In this document: positions 36,151 through 44,936 of the stretch, in pieces | Position numbering within the stretch: the stretch's first letter is position 1 | Layout: every line of letters starts with the position of its first letter | Source of the DNA: Solibacillus sp040274725 | GTDB lineage: Bacteria > Bacillota > Bacilli > Bacillales_A > Planococcaceae | Direction: 5' to 3' | DNA: 64,000 nt | Assembly: GCA_040274725.1 (NCBI GenBank) | Contig: JBEMAQ010000020.1 | Coordinates: forward strand, 12,097 to 76,096 | The notes under the pieces: model-generated | The model's input: the letters and a program-made list of their open reading frames with translations, nothing else | Databases searched by the model: none | Told to the model about the DNA's origin: nothing | Made by a program: the position numbers and the translations under genes

Positions 36151-36361
36151 AATTATTTGGATATAAGAATAGGGTAGTTTCAGATTCCCTTCCTGATAAA
36201 AGATTTAATGGAGTTCGTGAAGTAGCGGCAATTTATCCAAGGTATTATAAAATCAAAGTATCATTTGCAATGAAGATAGGATTAAATTAATTGAATTGAC
36301 GCCATTGAACGATAACGCTGAATTTAAACGAGCAAAACGCAAAGTTATTGAAGGAATTACA
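36150..36361 (+). pseudogene. Decayed gene fragment, family unknown
   Basis: LFGYKNRVVSDSLPDKRFNG and REVAAIYPRYYKIKVSFAMK run in one frame. After a one-base shift, DRIKLIELTPLNDNAEFKRA continues to a TGA at about 36361. The continuous protein-like character across a shift suggests a broken gene. Confidence 0.3.
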
Positions 36362-36438
36362 TGAATTAGACTGAATTCAACAAAAAAACTTATTTTCGTC
36401 TATAATAATGTGGAATGATATTTGGAGGTGGCCTTTTC

Positions 36439-37419
36439 GTGGCAAATGAGTTGGAACAAACGTATTTAGATTTTTTACAGCATATTTTGGATTACGGTGT
36501 GAAGAAGGAAGACCGTACGGGTACGGGGACGATTAGTGTATTTGGTTATCAAATGCGCTTTGATTTGTCAAAGGGTTTTCCGCTATTTACGACGAAGCGC
36601 ACGCCGTTTAGACTAATCGCGAGTGAGCTACTGTGGTTTATTAAAGGGGATACAAATATTCAGTATTTGTTAAAAAATAATAATCATATATGGGACGAGT
36701 GGGCGTTCAAGCGCTGGGTAGAGTCGGATGAATACACAGGTCTTGATATGACCGACTTCGGTAATCGTTGCTTAGTTGATGCAGCATTTAATGAGGTATA
36801 CCAGACTGAGATGAAAGCCTTCTGTGAGCGCGTCCTTGCAGATGATGACTTTGCGCGTAAATACGGCGACCTTGGTAATGTGTACGGCAAGCAATGGCGC
36901 CATTGGACGGATTCAGAGGGCAACGAAATTGATCAGCTGCAAGATGCAATCAACCAAATCAAAAATAATCCAGATTCACGCCGCATTATTGTGTCGGCGT
37001 GGAATCCAGAAGATGTAATCAATGCAGGGGCGAAGGGGAGTAAGTCAGCACTTCCACCATGCCACGCGCTATTCCAATTTTATGTGGCGAACGGCAAGCT
37101 GTCTTGTCAACTGTATCAGCGCAGCGGGGATTCGTTCCTCGGCATCAACTTCAACATCCCGTCTTACGCGCTCTTAACCCACCTCATTGCCAAAGAATGC
37201 GGCCTTGAAGTAGGGGAGTTCATTCATACGATTGGCGATGCGCACATTTACTCAAACCATATTGAGCAGGTGAAGGAACAGCTGTCACGCGAAGTACGTG
37301 ATTTGCCAACCTTAACAATTAACGCGGCCGGGAAATCGATTTTTGATATTGAATTAGAAGATTTAGTCATTGATGGCTATGACCCACACCCAGGGATTAA
37401 AGCGCCGATAGCGGTGTAA
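36439..37419 (+). CDS. thyA: Thymidylate synthase
   Basis: Makes dTMP from dUMP with methylene-tetrahydrofolate, giving dihydrofolate. The start is GTG 36439, eight bases after GGAGGTGG; this gives 326 residues. The protein has the Lactobacillus casei-type insertion (WAFKRWVESDEYTGLDMTDF onward). It carries the nucleophile Cys in SALPPCHALFQFYV, the phosphate-binding RRIIVSAWNPEDV, and DSFLGINFNIPSYALL. Its metabolic partner dfrA lies 7.5 kb away on the same strand rather than adjacent, with minus-strand genes between. Confidence 0.96.
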   Translation: MANELEQTYLDFLQHILDYGVKKEDRTGTGTISVFGYQMRFDLSKGFPLFTTKRTPFRLIASELLWFIKGDTNIQYLLKNNNHIWDEWAFKRWVESDEYTGLDMTDFGNRCLVDAAFNEVYQTEMKAFCERVLADDDFARKYGDLGNVYGKQWRHWTDSEGNEIDQLQDAINQIKNNPDSRRIIVSAWNPEDVINAGAKGSKSALPPCHALFQFYVANGKLSCQLYQRSGDSFLGINFNIPSYALLTHLIAKECGLEVGEFIHTIGDAHIYSNHIEQVKEQLSREVRDLPTLTINAAGKSIFDIELEDLVIDGYDPHPGIKAPIAV

Positions 37420-37427
37420 TGGGGGAG

Positions 37428-37458
37428 AACGGTAACTTTAATTAGTTGCCGTTTTTTT
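37428..37458 (+). terminator. Terminator of thyA
   Basis: AACGGTAACT/AGTTGCCGTT stem (one G-U) followed by TTTTT, 9 bases after the stop. Confidence 0.75.
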
Positions 37459-37493
37459 ATTTGCCAAATTTCAGCTTATGATTAGTAGGTATT

Positions 37494-37541
37494 AGAAAAG
37501 ACAGCATGACACGCTAAACAGCGCGTCATCCTGTCTTTTCT
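37494..37541. repeat. Long hairpin between thyA and the efflux gene
   Basis: AGAAAAGACAG, ATGAC and CGCT pair in order with AGCG, GTCAT and CTGTCTTTTCT, a near-perfect 20-bp stem with two bulged mismatches. It may be a backup bidirectional terminator. Confidence 0.6.
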
Positions 37542-37564
37542 TCGGTGGGTTTCTTCCTATTAAA

Positions 37565-37596
37565 ATAAAAAAGCAGGGACAAAATTTTGTCCCTGC
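37565..37596 (-). terminator. Terminator of the LmrB-like efflux gene
   Basis: Perfect palindrome GCAGGGACAAAA/TTTTGTCCCTGC, then TTTTTTATTTTA on the minus strand. Confidence 0.8.
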
Positions 37597-37602
37597 CTGT
37601 TC

Positions 37603-39018
37603 TTAATGACCTACTGGCTTCGCGTTTTTCACGAAGAATGAACCGACTAAACCAAGTACTGAAATAACCGTTACAACGATAAACGCTGTGTGTACACCGT
37701 GTGCTAAAAATTCTGCTGGTAAGGCATTGTTGAATTTTTCGATGTAGCTTTGTTGACCGATTGTGAACATTGTAATCGCAACCGCTGTACCAGAAGCACC
37801 AGCGATTTGTGTTAATGTGTTTAGTGCTGCAGAACCGTCAGCGAACATTTGCGGTTGAAGTGAGTTCATTGCATTTGTTTGCGCTGGCATGATTGTCATT
37901 GATACACCTACGAAGAATACACATAGGTTGACGATGATAATCCATGTAGCAGTTGTTGCAGAAATTGTTGTTAAGAATACGATCATTGATACTAAAATCA
38001 TCGTGAAACCGATACGTGTAAAGATTTTTGCGCCCACTTTATCGAAGTTGACACCAACAATTGGTGACATGATGATGTTCAGTACGTTACCTGGTAGCAT
38101 ACATAGACCCGCTGTTAAAGCAGCAAAGCCTAACACTGTTTTTAAGAACATTGGAATTAAAATAGCTACCGATAAAATCATGAACATTGTCGCAACCATT
38201 AAAGCTACGCCTAATGTGAATATTGGATTTTTAAATACCGATAAGTCGATCATTGGCTCGTCCATCTTTGTTTGACGTGTGCCGAAGATAACTAATAATA
38301 CTAAGCCTACTACAAGTGGTGCCCATACGATTGGTTCAGAAATTGACTTTTCTGCTAATGTAGCAAGAGCGAATACTACTCCACCAAAACCGAATGTAGA
38401 AGAAATTAATGATAATAAATCAATTTTTGGACGTGTTACATTTGATACATTATCTACTTTCGCGAATGCTAAGAAGAGTACGATGATGTAAACAACAACC
38501 ATCATCCAGAAAATGTAGTGCCAGCTAAGTGACGATACGATAACACCTGCGATTGATGGGCCTAATGCTGGGCCGGCTGTTAAGATAATCCCGACAATCC
38601 CCATCACTGCGCCGCGCTTTTGCACTGGGAAAATTAACATTACGACACTAAACATTAACGGTAAAATAATACCTGTTGCGAGTGCCTGTACGAAACGGCC
38701 GACTAAAAGAACCGTGAAGTTTGGAGCAAGTGCGCCGAGTAAAGAACCGATAATTGCGAAAATAACTGCTGCAATTATTAATTGACGCGTTGTAAACCAA
38801 CGAACTAAATAAGATGATAGTGGTACTAATACGGCTAATACTAATAAATAACCCGTAGTTAACCATGCTGCTGATGCTGCTGATACGTTAAAGTCTTCCA
38901 TGATATTTGTTAAGGCCATGTTTAATGCTGTTTCCCCGAATAAACCAAGGAATGTACCAATCATTAAAACAGCCGCCATACCTTTAGGGCTTTTAACATT
39001 GAAAAAAGGTGCTGTCAT
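37603..39018 (-). CDS. LmrB-like MFS drug efflux transporter (DHA2, 14 TM)
   Basis: A 471-residue proton antiporter. The ATG at 39018 behind ACAGGAGG is chosen over an earlier in-frame start. About 14 membrane helices are visible. Motif A-like and motif C segments appear in order (TTRQLIIAAVIFAIIGSLLG; VGIILTAGPALGPSIAGVIV), the latter typical of drug antiporters. LDLLSLISSTFGFGGVVFAL fits the DHA2 group. A TetR regulator of the LmrA/YxaF type lies just upstream on the same strand and both promoters carry a matching operator candidate, so inducible multidrug efflux is likely. The drug range is unknown. Confidence 0.87.
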   Translation of the reverse strand: MTAPFFNVKSPKGMAAVLMIGTFLGLFGETALNMALTNIMEDFNVSAASAAWLTTGYLLVLAVLVPLSSYLVRWFTTRQLIIAAVIFAIIGSLLGALAPNFTVLLVGRFVQALATGIILPLMFSVVMLIFPVQKRGAVMGIVGIILTAGPALGPSIAGVIVSSLSWHYIFWMMVVVYIIVLFLAFAKVDNVSNVTRPKIDLLSLISSTFGFGGVVFALATLAEKSISEPIVWAPLVVGLVLLVIFGTRQTKMDEPMIDLSVFKNPIFTLGVALMVATMFMILSVAILIPMFLKTVLGFAALTAGLCMLPGNVLNIIMSPIVGVNFDKVGAKIFTRIGFTMILVSMIVFLTTISATTATWIIIVNLCVFFVGVSMTIMPAQTNAMNSLQPQMFADGSAALNTLTQIAGASGTAVAITMFTIGQQSYIEKFNNALPAEFLAHGVHTAFIVVTVISVLGLVGSFFVKNAKPVGH

Positions 39019-39161
39019 GTGTATCCTCCTGTACGATATTAAATTGTTGAGAAGCAATGAGTCGTGCGATATATCAAGCTTTATGCTGTCTTATAACGAG
39101 CTGTCATTTTTCATCACGTTCTCTACTATAGCAGATTTCTATTGAAAAATTCAAGAAAAAA

Positions 39162-39177
39162 TAGACCAGTTGTTATA
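39162..39177 (-). promoter_or_regulatory. Candidate LmrA-type operator upstream of the efflux gene
   Basis: TAGACCAGTTGTTATA, about 145 bp before the efflux start. It matches the site before the regulator gene (40033-40048) at 14 of 16 positions and recalls the TAGACC-containing boxes of B. subtilis LmrA/YxaF (from memory). Confidence 0.55.
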
Positions 39178-39402
39178 ATTTATTTAGTGGATTTATTCTC
39201 ATTTCTCAGATTTATTCAGTGAGCGAAACGATGAAAGCGGTTGCATAAAAAGAGTATACGAAAGCCTATAAATAAAGGAGATTTACGAATTGGGATAAGT
39301 GAAATTTATGAGAAGTAGGAGATGGAGAAGTATAATAATTTAGTTTATCTGTAAACCGGTTCTCTGTTTACTGGTTGACCAATTGGACTAATGAATCGCA
39401 TG

Positions 39403-39431
39403 AAAAAAAGACCTTATGTAGTAAGGTCTTT
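39403..39431 (-). terminator. Terminator of the TetR-family gene
   Basis: AAAGACCTTA/TAAGGTCTTT stem; seven consecutive U follow on the minus strand. It separates the regulator from the efflux gene. Confidence 0.75.
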
Positions 39432-40015
39432 CATTTGAACTGCTTTAATAAGGCAGGCAACACGTTGCTCATCGTAAGGAGTGGCTCGTTACTATGCTGT
39501 GTTAAGGAGAGCGTGACAGCGCCCTCAATCCATGCGCTGAGCGTTTTGCTAATCGTTACGGCTACATCGTCACGGTAGCCATTAGACACGAGCTTTGTAT
39601 AATACATGGACTCCCAATATTTATACGTATTCTCACAAGCTTTTCGTAGGCGTTCGCTCGTGAAAGCGGATTCAGCAGCGAGTAAACCAAAAGGCATCAA
39701 CGTATAGGAATATTCCATCACACCATTTTCCATGTCAAATAGCTTGGCCATCGCTAATAGGTGGGCATTTAATGCGTCCTCTACGTTTGGATAAGACGTC
39801 ATATAATGCTGGATGACAGCGCCAATCCGAAGCTTGGACAATTCAATTGCTTCCTCTGCTAATTGCTCCTTACCATTTGGAAAATAGTGATAGAGCGAGC
39901 CTTTTGGACAGCCGGATTCTTTTAAAATTTGGTTTAAGCCGGTTCCGTGGAAGCCTTGAAAGTAAAATAGCCTCGTTGCCGTTTCTAAAATTTTATCTTT
40001 TGTCTGTTTTGTCAT
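39431..40015 (-). CDS. TetR-family regulator, LmrA/YxaF type
   Basis: A 194-residue repressor. The N-terminal helix-turn-helix (residues about 8-53) reads DKILETATRLFYFQGFHGTG then LNQILKESGCPKGSLYHYFP, and NGKEQL is the signature of the LmrA/YxaF subgroup. The C-terminal ligand domain is helical. It lies upstream of the LmrB-like transporter with a terminator between them, so each is probably made from its own promoter and both are repressed through the shared site. GGAGGA precedes the start. Confidence 0.87.
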   Translation of the reverse strand: MTKQTKDKILETATRLFYFQGFHGTGLNQILKESGCPKGSLYHYFPNGKEQLAEEAIELSKLRIGAVIQHYMTSYPNVEDALNAHLLAMAKLFDMENGVMEYSYTLMPFGLLAAESAFTSERLRKACENTYKYWESMYYTKLVSNGYRDDVAVTISKTLSAWIEGAVTLSLTQHSNEPLLTMSNVLPALLKQFK

Positions 40016-40032
40016 CGTGTTCCTCCAACATT

Positions 40033-40048
40033 TATATCAATCGGTCTA
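40033..40048 (-). promoter_or_regulatory. Candidate LmrA-type operator upstream of the regulator gene
   Basis: The minus strand reads TAGACCGATTGATATA, 18 bases before the regulator start, nearly the same as the site upstream of the efflux gene. The position suggests autoregulation. Confidence 0.55.
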
Positions 40049-40326
40049 GATGCGTCGAATGTATGTGTCTTGTCTTCTGCTACGATAACATAGTTTGAAA
40101 CACAGTTTAAGCTAAAAGCACAAATGTTCACTAAATTATACTAGTATTAGTAAGGTGAAACGTCAGGCTGAAGTGTTAACCATTTAGCTATCCAGTCCAG
40201 TTTAAACAACTAGTGGGGAAAAAGTAAACTAAAAGTATCGAAATCAATCGTAGCAACGATTTACAGTAAGCTGACATAAGAGGGCGATTTTACCGGTTTG
40301 TAACGTATACAAAAGTTCAACAAACA
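40049..40326. other. Intergenic stretch between the TetR and prolyl hydroxylase genes
   Basis: I see no gene or clear structure here; it probably holds the promoter of the TetR gene. Confidence 0.4.
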
Positions 40327-40357
40327 AAGACCTGGCCAGCATCGCCAGACAGGTCTT
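40327..40357 (-). terminator. Terminator of the prolyl hydroxylase gene
   Basis: AAGACCTGGC with GCCAGACAGGTCTT; the minus strand continues TGTTTG. Confidence 0.55.
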
Positions 40358-40368
40358 CTTTCATCTAT

Positions 40369-41031
40369 TTAAACCTCGTTTACTCTTTGTCGACGAATCC
40401 ACTGGGTCGCAATCCATTTCTCACCTTTAATCACGGGTGCTCCACCATGCAATGTTAATTCATTTAACGCGGGATCATTATAAAAATATTCAAAGTAAAC
40501 GGCCATCCCTTTTTTCGGGAACACTGAAAGATTTAGCTTCGGAAAGTACGTTTCACCGCCTTCTTCCACATCGTTTAAGTACAGGACAACCGTCGCGATG
40601 CGGTTATTGCTTGTGGCTTTACTCGTTGCCGCGAAATAATCGAAATGTGCCTTGTATTCTTGTCCAGGGAGGTAATTCAAAATATGTAATCCTTCACCGT
40701 GCGCGTGTGGGATGCCTGTTAGCTCGGCAATGCGTTTTTCTACACGCATTACAACCTCGTGATCACTCGTATGTAAAAATGCGCCGCTACTTGTGCGTTG
40801 TTCACTTTCTTCGCGTGTACTGCCAATTTTAGAGCGTTCAAGACGTTGCTTTGATACTTGAATTAGTGCATCACATTCGGCCTCGTCGAGTACAGAGCCT
40901 AAAATGATAACAAGTGGCTCATCAAATTTTGCGAGAATGTCGATTTCCCTATCTGATGTGTTAATTTTATTGCCACAGAAATTAAAAATCGTGGATTCTT
41001 TTTCAATTTTTTCTGGAACTAAAGCGGACAT
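40369..41031 (-). CDS. Prolyl 4-hydroxylase-like 2-oxoglutarate/Fe(II) dioxygenase
   Basis: A 220-residue cytoplasmic P4H, close in size and pattern to the Bacillus anthracis enzyme (about 216). The double-stranded beta-helix carries the iron ligands His and Asp of AHFDYFAATS and the distal His of LTLHGGAPV, with the 2-oxoglutarate-binding Lys in IKGEKWIATQWIR. RTSSGAFLHTSDH is a family segment. It may hydroxylate proline in host proteins such as EF-Tu or collagen-like repeats; no collagen-like gene is in the window. AGGAGG precedes the start. It stands as a single-gene unit. Confidence 0.9.
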   Translation of the reverse strand: MSALVPEKIEKESTIFNFCGNKINTSDREIDILAKFDEPLVIILGSVLDEAECDALIQVSKQRLERSKIGSTREESEQRTSSGAFLHTSDHEVVMRVEKRIAELTGIPHAHGEGLHILNYLPGQEYKAHFDYFAATSKATSNNRIATVVLYLNDVEEGGETYFPKLNLSVFPKKGMAVYFEYFYNDPALNELTLHGGAPVIKGEKWIATQWIRRQRVNEV

Positions 41032-41157
41032 AAAAAACCTCCTTAATGTGGATATGTTTATTATTTCTCTATAAAGTTATGTATTTCCTTTATTTTTTCG
41101 TAAAAAATATAATTTTCTTTTTATTTCAGGGAACGGAAATGACGTCATAAAATATAA

Positions 41158-41199
41158 CGCGAGCCTGCTGACTGTGTTCCGAATCAGCAGGCTTGCGCG
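41158..41199 (-). terminator. Terminator of the SH3-domain gene
   Basis: GCCTGCTGA/TCAGCAGGC core extended by CGCG on both sides; directly past the stop codon. Confidence 0.6.
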
Positions 41200-41200
41200 A

Positions 41201-42145
41201 TTACTTGATCGACACGAGCTCATTCGTCGTGCCATCTGTGTACTCAATTTTAATCAGGCCGATTCCTTTCGCCACATAATAGCGGATATCGTCCGGCTGC
41301 TTGAAGATGACGACATTTTTGAAGGTCCCAGCCTTTACAGTTACCGTTGCTGTTGTGCTTTCAATCGTGATTTTTGGATTACTAATGCCGTATTCATTTG
41401 GTCCAATATACGGAACGACAGCACCTTCTACGAGCGGATAATAGAGATTGAAAATAATCCAGTGACCATCCTGGATGCCAAATGAAAAGCCGCCACTATC
41501 CTCTAAAAAATAATAGCCGTTATAGCCGCCGTTATTATACGTGACGGAGAGCGTCTTATTGTTGATCACGATATCTTTTTGGATAGTATACGTTGTTTGC
41601 CCGCTGCTCAAAAATTCACTCGCATACGTGAGCTTTAAGCCAGTTTTCGGCAAGAGTCCACCTGTTACATTTGTTGATGGTTTTTTGTCTGTTAAAGCGC
41701 TTGTATAAACAAAGCCCTTTTGCTTGTTGTAGTGAATGTATGACCAGCCGTCAGCCGAATAGTAGACAAAGACAGCGGAGCGATTTGGGATGGTGGTCAT
41801 TTTTGTGGCGCTAGCACTAGGCTTTTCCCGTAAAAAAATATCATTCTTTGCTTGAATATACTTTGTCGTTGTCGTTGGTTTTTTTGAAGTGAGCTTAGCG
41901 GTTTGGATATAGCCTTTGTACTTTTCGAACTGAACGTGGGACCAGTCATTTGATGAGGAAAGTACAGTAATAGCAGAGAATTTTTTGATTGTTGCTATTA
42001 CTTTTGCGTCTTTCTTTGCAGCATCAACTAAGAGGGCATCTTCTTTTACATACTGCGTAATGGATGCTGCAGTCGCTACGCTTGGAGTTGAAAATACGGT
42101 AAACGACATGAAAAGAATGAACGCTATAAAAGCCTGTTTAAATAT
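41201..42145 (-). CDS. Secreted SH3-domain protein with non-ATG start
   Basis: An exported protein of about 314 residues with two bacterial SH3 domains (about 30-90 and 100-160: LLVDAAKKDAKVIATIKKFS, DIFLREKPSASATKM). A C-terminal domain follows with LTYASEFLSSGQTTYTI and GISNPKITI, no family recognised. The first in-frame ATG (42109) lies inside the signal peptide. The frame runs upstream as (I)FKQAFIAFILFMSFTVFS, a complete signal sequence, starting at ATA about four bases after AAAAGGAGG. So the true start is probably ATA at 42145, or the ATG was lost. Likely wall-associated. Confidence 0.72.
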   Translation of the reverse strand: MFKQAFIAFILFMSFTVFSTPSVATAASITQYVKEDALLVDAAKKDAKVIATIKKFSAITVLSSSNDWSHVQFEKYKGYIQTAKLTSKKPTTTTKYIQAKNDIFLREKPSASATKMTTIPNRSAVFVYYSADGWSYIHYNKQKGFVYTSALTDKKPSTNVTGGLLPKTGLKLTYASEFLSSGQTTYTIQKDIVINNKTLSVTYNNGGYNGYYFLEDSGGFSFGIQDGHWIIFNLYYPLVEGAVVPYIGPNEYGISNPKITIESTTATVTVKAGTFKNVVIFKQPDDIRYYVAKGIGLIKIEYTDGTTNELVSIK

Positions 42146-42251
42146 AATTCCTCCTTTTCTAATGCTGTTAATATATATGTAGGTTTTTTAGTTATATGTT
42201 ACCACGTATGTCGATTCGATAATTTACATAAAAACTATCCGAAATATACAA

Positions 42252-42284
42252 AAACCCTATTTACCGCGCGGGCAAATAGGGTTT
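42252..42284 (-). terminator. Terminator of the DUF779 gene
   Basis: AAACCCTATTT/AAATAGGGTTT perfect 11-bp stem with TTTG on the minus strand. Confidence 0.7.
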
Positions 42285-42287
42285 GTA

Positions 42288-42620
42288 TTAGTGTTCCTTC
42301 ATCACATGTGAGCGCATAATAAATGCATAGCCCTCTACGCTTTCAAGTGAAAAGGATGCACCATGACCGTCCATTACATCCACGACAATTTGCATATGCT
42401 TTAAATACTCATACTGTACTTTATCAATGTAATAGGGCACACCGGCAATGTCGCCGATGAGCATATTTTGACTGCTTATATAATGTCCATCCGCTTGAAA
42501 ACACATTGGCACTGTACCGTCACAGCAGCCAGCCGATTGTTGAAATAACAGATTGCCATGTTTCGCTTTTAGCATTTCCACGACTTCGATGGCTTTATCC
42601 GTTGCGATTAATTTTTCCAT
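42288..42620 (-). CDS. DUF779 protein, partner of acetaldehyde dehydrogenase
   Basis: A 110-residue cytoplasmic protein of DUF779, with LLFQQSAGCCDGTVPMCF (three cysteines that could bind a metal or be redox active), GVPYYIDKVQYEY, and the ending GHGASFSLESVEGYAFIMR. DUF779 genes usually sit beside acetaldehyde dehydrogenase genes, as here, but their job is unknown. A terminator lies between this gene and the dehydrogenase upstream, so it may be made at lower level by read-through. AAGGAGG precedes the start. Confidence 0.85.
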   Translation of the reverse strand: MEKLIATDKAIEVVEMLKAKHGNLLFQQSAGCCDGTVPMCFQADGHYISSQNMLIGDIAGVPYYIDKVQYEYLKHMQIVVDVMDGHGASFSLESVEGYAFIMRSHVMKEH

Positions 42621-42633
42621 GCCTGCCTCCTTA

Positions 42634-42670
42634 GAAAAAATCCCCGCCTAATCACGTGTTAGGCAGGGGA
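42634..42670 (-). terminator. Intercistronic terminator between aldehyde dehydrogenase and DUF779
   Basis: TCCCCGCCTAA with TTAGGCAGGGGA, then ATTTTTTC on the minus strand, ending about 13 bases before the DUF779 ribosome site. Confidence 0.7.
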
Positions 42671-42745
42671 GTTGTGTTTCTTTTTGTTTGGCTTTCGTCT
42701 CGAGCTTCAAGTCCAGATTTCAGCGCTAGCTTCAATCATTTCTTT

Positions 42746-44266
42746 TTAGAAGAAGCCCATTGCTTTCGGGTTGTATGAAGTTAGCATACATTTTGTTTGT
42801 TGGTAGTGTTCTAACATCATTAAGTGGTTCTCACGACCGATACCTGATTGCTTGTAACCGCCGAATGCAGCGTGAGCAGGGTATTGGTGGTATGTGTTTG
42901 TCCAAACGCGACCCGCTTGGATGCCGCGAACTGCGCGGTATGCTGTATCCATGTTACGAGACCATACACCCGCACCAAGACCGAATTCTGAATCATTGGC
43001 AATTTCCATTGCTTCTTCAAACGTTTTGAATGTTGTTACCGATAATACTGGACCAAAGATTTCTTCTTGGAAGATACGCATGTTGTTTGTACCTTTGAAT
43101 ACTGTAGGTGCTACGTAGTAACCACCTTCAAGTTCGCCCTCAAGAACGTTTTGGTGCCCGCCGATTAATAGCTCAGCGCCTTCTTCTTGGCCGATTGTCA
43201 TGTAAGACATGATTTTTTCTAATTGTTGCTGTGAAGCTTGTGCACCCATCATTGTTTCAGTATCTAGTGGGTTACCGATTTTGATTGCTTTAATGCGCTC
43301 AAGTGCACGTTTCATGAACTCTTCGTAAATGTCTTCGTGAATTAATGCACGAGAAGGACATGTACAAATTTCACCTGAGTTTAGTGCGAATAATACTAAA
43401 CCTTCGATGGCTTTATCTAAATAGTCATCATCGTGATCCATAACGTCTGGGAAGAATACGTTTGGTGATTTACCACCAAGCTCTAACGTTACAGGGATAA
43501 TGTTTTCTGTTGCATATTGCATAATTAAGCGACCTACGCCAGTTGAACCAGTGAATGCCACTTTGTTAATACGTGGGTTTGTTGCAAGTGGTTTACCAGT
43601 TTCTACACCAAAGCCGTTTACGACGTTGAATACGCCTTTTGGTAATAAATCTTGGATCAGTTCGATTAATACCATCATTGAAGCAGGTGTTTGCTCAGCA
43701 GGCTTCATTACGATGACGTTACCAGCAGCTAGTGCAGGCGCGATTTTCCAAGCACCCATTAAAAGTGGGAAGTTCCAAGGAATAATTTGACCGACAACCC
43801 CGATTGGCTCGTGGAAATGGTAAGCAACTGTATTTTCATCGATTTCAGAAATGCCGCCTTGTTGTGCACGAATCGCACCAGCGAAATAACGGAAGTGATC
43901 TGCTACTAATGGAATATCTGCGTTTAATGTTTCACGTACGGCTTTACCGTTGTCCCACGTTTCAGCAACCGCGATCATTTCTAAGTTTGCTTCAATACGG
44001 TCAGCGATTTTGTTTAAAATATTTGCACGGTAAGCAACAGATGTACGTGCCCAAGCGTCTTTTGCTGCGTGTGCTGCATCAAGTGCTAGCTCGATATCTT
44101 CTTCTGTAGAACGTGCTACAGATGTGAATACTTTACCTGTTACTGGAGATTTCACTTCTAAATATTGACCTTTTACTGGGGCAACCCATTCGCCACCAAT
44201 AAAGTTTTCATAGCGCTCTTTAAAGTTTACTAGTGCGCCTTCTGTATTAGGATTTGCATAAATCAT
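42746..44266 (-). CDS. Acetaldehyde dehydrogenase (NAD, AldB/AcoD type)
   Basis: A 506-residue aldehyde dehydrogenase that would oxidise acetaldehyde to acetate. The catalytic Cys is in NSGEICTCPSR, the general-base Glu in VTLELGGKSPNVFF, and the cofactor loop in KVAFTGSTGVGRLIM. The opening YENFIGGEWVAPVKGQYLEV and ending HYQQTKCMLTSYNPKAMGFF are typical of the AcoD/ExaC acetaldehyde subgroup. The DUF779 neighbour supports this. AATAGGAGAC precedes the start. It has a long 670-bp upstream region, as expected for a regulated gene. Confidence 0.92.
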   Translation of the reverse strand: MIYANPNTEGALVNFKERYENFIGGEWVAPVKGQYLEVKSPVTGKVFTSVARSTEEDIELALDAAHAAKDAWARTSVAYRANILNKIADRIEANLEMIAVAETWDNGKAVRETLNADIPLVADHFRYFAGAIRAQQGGISEIDENTVAYHFHEPIGVVGQIIPWNFPLLMGAWKIAPALAAGNVIVMKPAEQTPASMMVLIELIQDLLPKGVFNVVNGFGVETGKPLATNPRINKVAFTGSTGVGRLIMQYATENIIPVTLELGGKSPNVFFPDVMDHDDDYLDKAIEGLVLFALNSGEICTCPSRALIHEDIYEEFMKRALERIKAIKIGNPLDTETMMGAQASQQQLEKIMSYMTIGQEEGAELLIGGHQNVLEGELEGGYYVAPTVFKGTNNMRIFQEEIFGPVLSVTTFKTFEEAMEIANDSEFGLGAGVWSRNMDTAYRAVRGIQAGRVWTNTYHQYPAHAAFGGYKQSGIGRENHLMMLEHYQQTKCMLTSYNPKAMGFF

Positions 44267-44936
44267 ATGTTTAGTCTCCTATTCTTTTGCTCAATGTTAT
44301 TTAAAAGTTAGATTAACTTTATACGAGGATTATGCAATGTATTTGAAAATATTACAAACGAAAAGTATTTATTTATTTTTTTTGAATAGTATTCTAATAG
44401 GCTTAAATGAATAATGAATTTAATATCGTTGTATTAATACAATTAAGTTTTAAAAATAAATGGGCATTGAAATGTTATTTGTAGATACTTTTTAGTAGTG
44501 CGTTTCTGTTGTATAATAAAAAATCATTAGCAGTTTATACGAATATATATTTGTTTTTTTGCATAAAAATTTTTTTGATTTTCCTAGAGAAACGAGTGGG
44601 AAATGCTTGTATCTGATTGTCCTCTTGTCCTAAAAATGAGCTGGGTAATACATAGAGTTTAATGGTTTTTGAATTTTCGAACAATTTCATTTTAGAGAGG
44701 TGAGCTATGATAAAGTAGACTTAGATAAATGAATACGTCTCGATATAAATGTGTCAAATGACGTTGTATATGCAGGAAGATTGGCTAAGCTGGCGGATTA
44801 GATGTAGGCAGTCCATATTTTTGTTAGGATAATACTGTAGAAAACATGTACGAGTAAAAGCGTACAAAAAAATATGCGCGGCGTTAAAAATATGTAGAAA
44901 TTTGAGTATACTAAAGTGGAACAGGAGGAAGAGTAG
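44267..44936. other. 670-bp intergenic stretch between aldehyde dehydrogenase and dfrA
   Basis: Very AT-rich. It should hold two divergent promoters. I see no gene, no clear sigma-54 site and no strong hairpin. AGAGAGGTGAGCT before ATGATAAAGTAG could serve only a three-codon leader. Confidence 0.45.

Larger units (their letters stand above)
35901..36438. other. Intergenic stretch with terminator and gene remnants before thyA
   Basis: Holds the acyltransferase terminator, a minus-strand transposase tail (36072-36150) and a decayed plus-strand fragment (36150-36361). It looks like an old insertion site. Confidence 0.5.

Noticed and set aside
36048..36290. 80-codon plus-strand frame
   Set aside because: It begins inside the terminator of the acyltransferase operon and joins unrelated remnant sequence, so it is not a gene as such.
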